A stretch of 38,402 nt of DNA from an uncultured Halomicronema sp. (GTDB taxonomy: Bacteria; Cyanobacteriota; Cyanobacteriia; Phormidesmidales; Phormidesmidaceae). This document shows positions 35,127-38,402 of this stretch, piece after piece (position 1 is the stretch's first letter; every line of letters begins with the position of its first letter). The translations under genes and the position numbers were made by a program. The DNA lies in contig CALCCA010000212.1 of the NCBI GenBank assembly GCA_937899725.1, positions 1 to 38,402 of the forward strand, written 5' to 3'. Below the pieces are notes generated by a model. It had not been told where the DNA came from. It saw only the letters and a list, made by a program, of their open reading frames with translations, and did not search any database.

Positions 35127-36761
35127 CTAGGATGACTCCGCTGGGGAATCAGCGCGGAGATCGACCGGCAGTTGACCGCTGCGAATGTGTAAATCTCGCT
35201 GCGGAAAGGGGATCTCGATATCGTGCTGCCGTAGCGCCGCCTCGATCGCAAAATAGAGATCGCTCATAATCAGCAATTGCTTTGGCGGATCAGCGATCCA
35301 CACCAGCAGTTCAAACTCTAGGGCGCTGTCACCAAATCCCTTGAAAAAAACCAGCGGCGGCGGTTTTGAGAGCACTTGCGCATTGTGATAAGACACCTCA
35401 ATCAAAACCTCTTTCACCACTTTGGGATCAGAGTGATAAGCCACGCCAACTGGTAGGCGAATCCGTGAGACCGGATTGCGGTGGCTCCAGTTGATCACCT
35501 CTTGCTCTAAAAAGCGCGAGTTCGGCACAATAATCGAAATTTGGTCGAGGGTCTTGATTTCCGTGCTTCTGCCCCCGATTCGTTCAACCGTGCCCTGAAA
35601 TTCGCCAAACGAGACAAAATCCCCCACTAAAATCGGGCGCTCAAAGATCAAAATGAGGCCGCTGCCAAAGTCCTTGGCAATGTTTTGCAAGCCTAAGCCA
35701 ATCCCCACGCCGAGGGCGCTGGCAATCAACGCTAATGAACTTAGGTCAAGGCCCCAAATTTGTAGCAGCACAACGGCGCCCACAAAAATCAGGGTGTACT
35801 TGATCAGCACCGAGAGCGCTTCCCGCGAGCCGCGATCGATGCCTGTGAGCCGCAGCACCCGCGATCGCAAAAAGTTAGTGACAATCCCAGAGACAACGAC
35901 GAGCGCCAGCAACAGCCCTAGCAAGATCAACAGGCTAGCGATGGAAAACTCATTTTGCCCCAGGCGTAAGTTGGGCTCGATAAAACCGACCAGCGCCTGT
36001 CGCCGCAAAAAATAGCTCCAGCGGCGCGTAAACGGAAACAGCGTGGTGATGTAAGTAATGGTGCCAAACCAGAGGGCAAAGCGAATCACACTCAGTAAGA
36101 GTGATAGCAGCAAATTGAGCCCCGCTGGCGGCGTATAGCCATCGTCATGGGGCGTCGTGGCCGTGGTCAGCATCGGTCGCAGCGATCGCCGCCAGAGGGA
36201 CCCGGTAACCCGATCAATCACCAGCACCAACAGCAAAATCCCGAGGGCGATGATGACACGCTCCCGGAGGACTGAGTGGCTGCGCTCTTCCTGCGCCGTG
36301 GCCAACTCGCGATTGAGTACTGCAGTCCACTGTAGGGCCTGTGACCGCGTTGAAGGAGCACTATTCAGGCGGGCATCTTCTTGGGTGACCGTCATCAGGT
36401 AGCGATCATTCACCACAATCACGGATGCTTTGTTGCGAGTTTCGAGCGTCACCGTCAGTTCATCGTTGGAGGTGACCTGTTCTTCTAAGGCGGCGCTGAT
36501 GGCCTCAGCGCGTTCACCGGCTTCGATTTGATTCGTTGAGGCAATTTCAAACAGCAGGCGACCATCTAACACGATGGGGGCCGTGTCTAGGGTCGGAAAT
36601 TGTGCCGTACTGGGTAGCACGATAGCTAACCACACCATCACGATCACCATGAGCCGACTCAGCGATCGCCCCCAGCGCCGCCAGTGGCTTCCTCCTGGTC
36701 GATACACCGGGCCATCGGTCTCAGTTACCCGGCCTAAATCGTCTCCTCGCCCTACTGCCAT
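35127..36761 (-). CDS. MscS/MscK-type mechanosensitive ion channel
   Basis: A 544-residue membrane protein if started at the ATG 36761. A signal-type segment (SRLMVIVMVWLAIVLPSTAQ, about 35-54) is followed by a periplasmic region with IVLDGRLLFEIAS, related to VMLDGRELFKVQVS of the other channel. Transmembrane helices follow at about 180-197, 223-245, 285-305 and 330-350, then the pore helix SALGVGIGLGLQNIAKDFGSGLILIFERP, the beta domain (GDFVSFGEFQGTVERIGGRSTEI) and the cytoplasmic cage. This is a standard MscS architecture. The frame extends to 36914, but that extension is encoded by the dispersed repeat copy 3, so the internal ATG is preferred. Confidence 0.88.
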   Translation of the reverse strand: MAVGRGDDLGRVTETDGPVYRPGGSHWRRWGRSLSRLMVIVMVWLAIVLPSTAQFPTLDTAPIVLDGRLLFEIASTNQIEAGERAEAISAALEEQVTSNDELTVTLETRNKASVIVVNDRYLMTVTQEDARLNSAPSTRSQALQWTAVLNRELATAQEERSHSVLRERVIIALGILLLVLVIDRVTGSLWRRSLRPMLTTATTPHDDGYTPPAGLNLLLSLLLSVIRFALWFGTITYITTLFPFTRRWSYFLRRQALVGFIEPNLRLGQNEFSIASLLILLGLLLALVVVSGIVTNFLRSRVLRLTGIDRGSREALSVLIKYTLIFVGAVVLLQIWGLDLSSLALIASALGVGIGLGLQNIAKDFGSGLILIFERPILVGDFVSFGEFQGTVERIGGRSTEIKTLDQISIIVPNSRFLEQEVINWSHRNPVSRIRLPVGVAYHSDPKVVKEVLIEVSYHNAQVLSKPPPLVFFKGFGDSALEFELLVWIADPPKQLLIMSDLYFAIEAALRQHDIEIPFPQRDLHIRSGQLPVDLRADSPAESS

Positions 36762-36807
36762 GTGCCCTACTCGCCCTGAGTCAATGAACCCACTTGATGA
36801 TGAACTA

Positions 36808-36912
36808 TCGCGCTGGCCACTTGATGGAGAACCCCTAGGAGCACTTGATTGCTGAGCGCATAAGTAAGGTGGCCGCAGTCTTGGCTTGGCCGCACTGGCG
36901 ACTGCAGTGACC
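36808..36912 (+). repeat. Dispersed ~105-bp repeat, copy 3
   Basis: Contains GCGCTGGCCACTTGATGG, TAGGAGCACTTGATTGCTGAGCG, GTGGCCGCAGTCTTGG and GCACTGGCGACTGC. It matches copy 1 over most of its length at roughly three quarters identity by eye. It lies immediately upstream of the MscS-type channel start, so it may contribute part of the leader of that gene. Confidence 0.6.
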
Positions 36913-37341
36913 ATCCTCAGGGGTCGGATGGCCCAGAGTCATCGCGGCAACATCAAACAGCTCGGAGGCGGGAGAGCCCGATCAATAGTCTGGTTGAAGA
37001 GAATCGGTATCAGGCAACCCTGGTGCTGCTAACCGCATAACGAGTTGTTGGCCATTCGATAGGGGAAAGACATCGTGGCCAGTCATGCCTGCAGACATGA
37101 CACGATTGCTCCCTTTTTTCCTACAGGTTGACAGTTGCCTTAACCGGTAAAACGAGGCAGCGATGTCAGCACGGGCTCATCGGCGGTTGATGCCTATGGG
37201 TAGCGCCCGACCGTTTTGATCGGACACCGGTTGGATGCGGCTGGCTGGGAGCACCCCATGTTTACACTCTAGTGGATGGTCAGGGGCGGGTGCCGGCATG
37301 CCTGACGTCCCAGCGTTGGGCCACGATTGGGATGATGTGCT
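36913..37341. other. Spacer with second copy of the palindromic-element arm
   Basis: About 430 bases with no supported gene. The sequence GAGAGCCCGATCAATAGTCTGG followed by TTGAAGAGAATCGGTAT at about 36968-37006 matches the right arm of the element at 2817-2923. A GTCATG/CATGAC hairpin is at about 37082-37101. Confidence 0.45.
36968..37013 (+). repeat. Second copy (single arm) of the palindromic-element sequence
   Basis: Shares GAGCCCGATC, TAG, CTTG/CTGGTT and AGAGAATCGGTAT in the same order as 2883-2922. Only one arm is visible here, so this copy would be a partial or decayed element. Confidence 0.55.
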
Positions 37342-37674
37342 CTAAAGCAAGGTATTAATTTTGTCCGCGATCGCGCCTTGGGCTATGACGCCTTCAGTAC
37401 GCTCGACCAGACTGCCATCTTTAAAGAAGAGCAGGGTCGGCACACCCATAATGTGATACTGACTGGCGAGCTCCTCATGATCGTCAATATTAATCTTGGC
37501 TAATTTGGCCTTGCCGGCAAAATCTGCTGCCAATCCATCAATAATCGGATTCATCAGCTTGCAAGGGCCGCACCACGCCGCCCAAAAATCGACCACGACT
37601 GGCACATCACTTTGGAGGACTTCACCGGCAAAATTTTCATCGGTCAGCGTGACATATGTAGCTGTATCGGCCAT
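37342..37674 (-). CDS. trxA: Thioredoxin
   Basis: A 110-residue m-type thioredoxin. The active site WCGPC has Cys35 and Cys38, the cis-proline is Pro79 in MGVPTLLFF, and DFWAAWCGPCKLM and IDDHEELASQYHI complete the fold. It reduces disulfides of metabolic enzymes and supplies electrons to MsrB and peroxiredoxins, both of which are encoded in this window. The ATG has a GAGGAG site about nine bases upstream (mRNA sense). No partner gene is adjacent. Confidence 0.96.
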   Translation of the reverse strand: MADTATYVTLTDENFAGEVLQSDVPVVVDFWAAWCGPCKLMNPIIDGLAADFAGKAKLAKINIDDHEELASQYHIMGVPTLLFFKDGSLVERTEGVIAQGAIADKINTLL

Positions 37675-38012
37675 GATATTTATCTCCTCAAACGGCGATC
37701 GCTGAAATCATTGAAACGATCCTGTACCTTACACGACTCCCGCCATGTAGAACCCCCCTAAGATAATCGATTGACGTCGCGTTCTGCCCCTCAACATCGA
37801 CCCCAGACCGGAAAATTTTCTTTAGTTAGAAACAGTCCGACCATGCTGAGTTCAGCAGCGTCTGAGGCGACACGCGGTTTGCAGCAGCAAAAATAACGGG
37901 CGGCTAGGTTGTCAGCCGCTCACCCCAACTCCCTGAGGAAGGCCATATCTCCGGCCCAGCCAGGGCTGACGAAAAGAGTGCTTCAGAGACTGACCGGCTC
38001 TCAAGCTCGCTA
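37675..38012. other. Spacer upstream of trxA
   Basis: About 340 bases. It holds the trxA leader with its GAGGAGA ribosome site (37683-37689) and a terminator-like hairpin at 37885-37919 for the methyltransferase fragment. No gene was seen. Confidence 0.45.
37885..37919 (-). terminator. Possible terminator of the methyltransferase fragment
   Basis: On the minus strand GCGGCT pairs with AGCCGC around an 8-base loop and is followed by CCGTTATTTTTG. It lies about 95 bases after the stop codon. Confidence 0.4.
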
Positions 38013-38402
38013 TCAAACTGATGGTTTCTCAGCCGCTAAGTTTCCCGAAGCAAGCCAGAAATAGTGACTTTCCCGAACTGAGACATTTCCACAAAATTGA
38101 TTAAGCAACGAACTCAGAGACTCGGCACTGGGAAAGTTCTTGAGGACTTCGAAGGATGTGCCATCAGATAACTGCCGATCTTGATAGGTATCCCCCGTTT
38201 CAGTGCATCGCGAGATCGGGGTACTGCTACCTTCGACAAAACGATTGTCAAACAGAACTATCTGCAAACCAGGCTGCAACGCTTGGGCCATACCCCTCAG
38301 AAATTGACGTTGTTGTGCCACCAAAACGTGAGAAAAGAAGAAGCCAGCGACTAGTACTCCCTGGCGGGAATACCCCTACCATTTTTTAGACCTTCAAAGC
38401 CT
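38013..38402 (-). pseudogene. C-terminal part of a class I SAM-dependent methyltransferase, frameshifted and cut by the window edge
   Basis: The open part encodes LVAGFFFSHV, FLRGMAQALQPG, IVLFDNRFVEGSSTPISR, DGTSFEVLKNFPS and SVRESHYFWLASG, which matches the second half of a common bacterial methyltransferase type (the FWWSH, DNRYVEGSSTPISR and YEVLKNFP segments). The only start in the open frame is a TTG at 38324, in the middle of conserved sequence. Upstream, the conserved sequence stays in this frame to about 38357, then passes into another frame (reading REY before a stop), so one base seems missing or extra near 38352-38360. The N-terminal SAM-binding half would lie beyond the window. 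It may be a true pseudogene or contain a sequencing error. Confidence 0.5.

Noticed and set aside
36762-36914. 51-residue N-terminal extension of the second MscS channel
   Set aside because: Its first part is encoded by the dispersed repeat copy and precedes an otherwise normal signal peptide; the ATG at 36761 is more likely.

Overview
The window is chromosomal DNA from a phycobilisome-bearing cyanobacterium. The palindrome GCGATCGC (HIP1) recurs throughout, for example at 6190 and 7260. The genes include phycocyanobilin:ferredoxin oxidoreductase (PcyA), a membrane-anchored phycobilisome rod linker of the CpcL/CpcG2 type, a ferrochelatase with a chlorophyll-binding-like tail, and NdhB of the photosynthetic NDH-1 complex. 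The moderately GC-rich, loosely packed gene order with many intergenic repeats would fit a filamentous Leptolyngbya/Nodosilinea-like lineage, but that is inference. No rRNA, tRNA, CRISPR array, transposase gene or phage module was seen.

Layout. 1-5.8 kb: a minus-strand group with cobH, an alpha/beta hydrolase, msrB, a HEAT-repeat protein, pcyA and hemH, three of which act in tetrapyrrole metabolism. 5.8-7.6 kb: about 1.8 kb almost without genes, holding short repeats, a broken phycobilisome-linker fragment and a run of hairpins that leads into cpcL. 7.6-10.5 kb: cpcL and the riboflavin gene ribBA on the plus strand. 10.6-14.8 kb: a minus-strand pair (OmpR-type response regulator followed by an MscS channel) divergent from an unknown low-complexity membrane protein. 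15-20.1 kb: a carotenoid-desaturase-like oxidoreductase, a YdjM-like membrane protein and topA, all minus. 20.5-25.5 kb: ndhB, a potassium-channel/TrkA-N protein, a YchJ-like SEC-C protein and a small secreted protein, all plus. 25.7-31.8 kb: peroxiredoxin and TetR regulator (minus), an HD-domain protein and a small zinc ribbon (plus), then YggT, an M20 amidohydrolase and a gamma-glutamylcyclotransferase-like protein (minus). 31.8-38.4 kb: a candidate small RNA with its own promoter and terminator, a PAS-GAF-GAF histidine kinase, a second MscS channel, thioredoxin, and a broken methyltransferase at the window edge.

The most unusual signals are non-coding. (1) A free-standing transcription unit at 32070-32186 has a near-consensus promoter, a small 5' hairpin, an unpaired stretch with an anti-Shine-Dalgarno CTCCTC and a UUCG-capped terminator. 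(2) Five hairpins in 230 bp lie between a dead linker fragment and cpcL. (3) A palindromic MITE-like element has apparently clipped the 3' end of the HEAT gene, and related sequence occurs 34 kb away. (4) A ~105-bp intergenic repeat occurs in three copies plus a fragment. (5) Three Pho-box-like octamers lie between the response regulator and its divergent neighbour. All are read by eye and need folding, alignment or transcript data to confirm.
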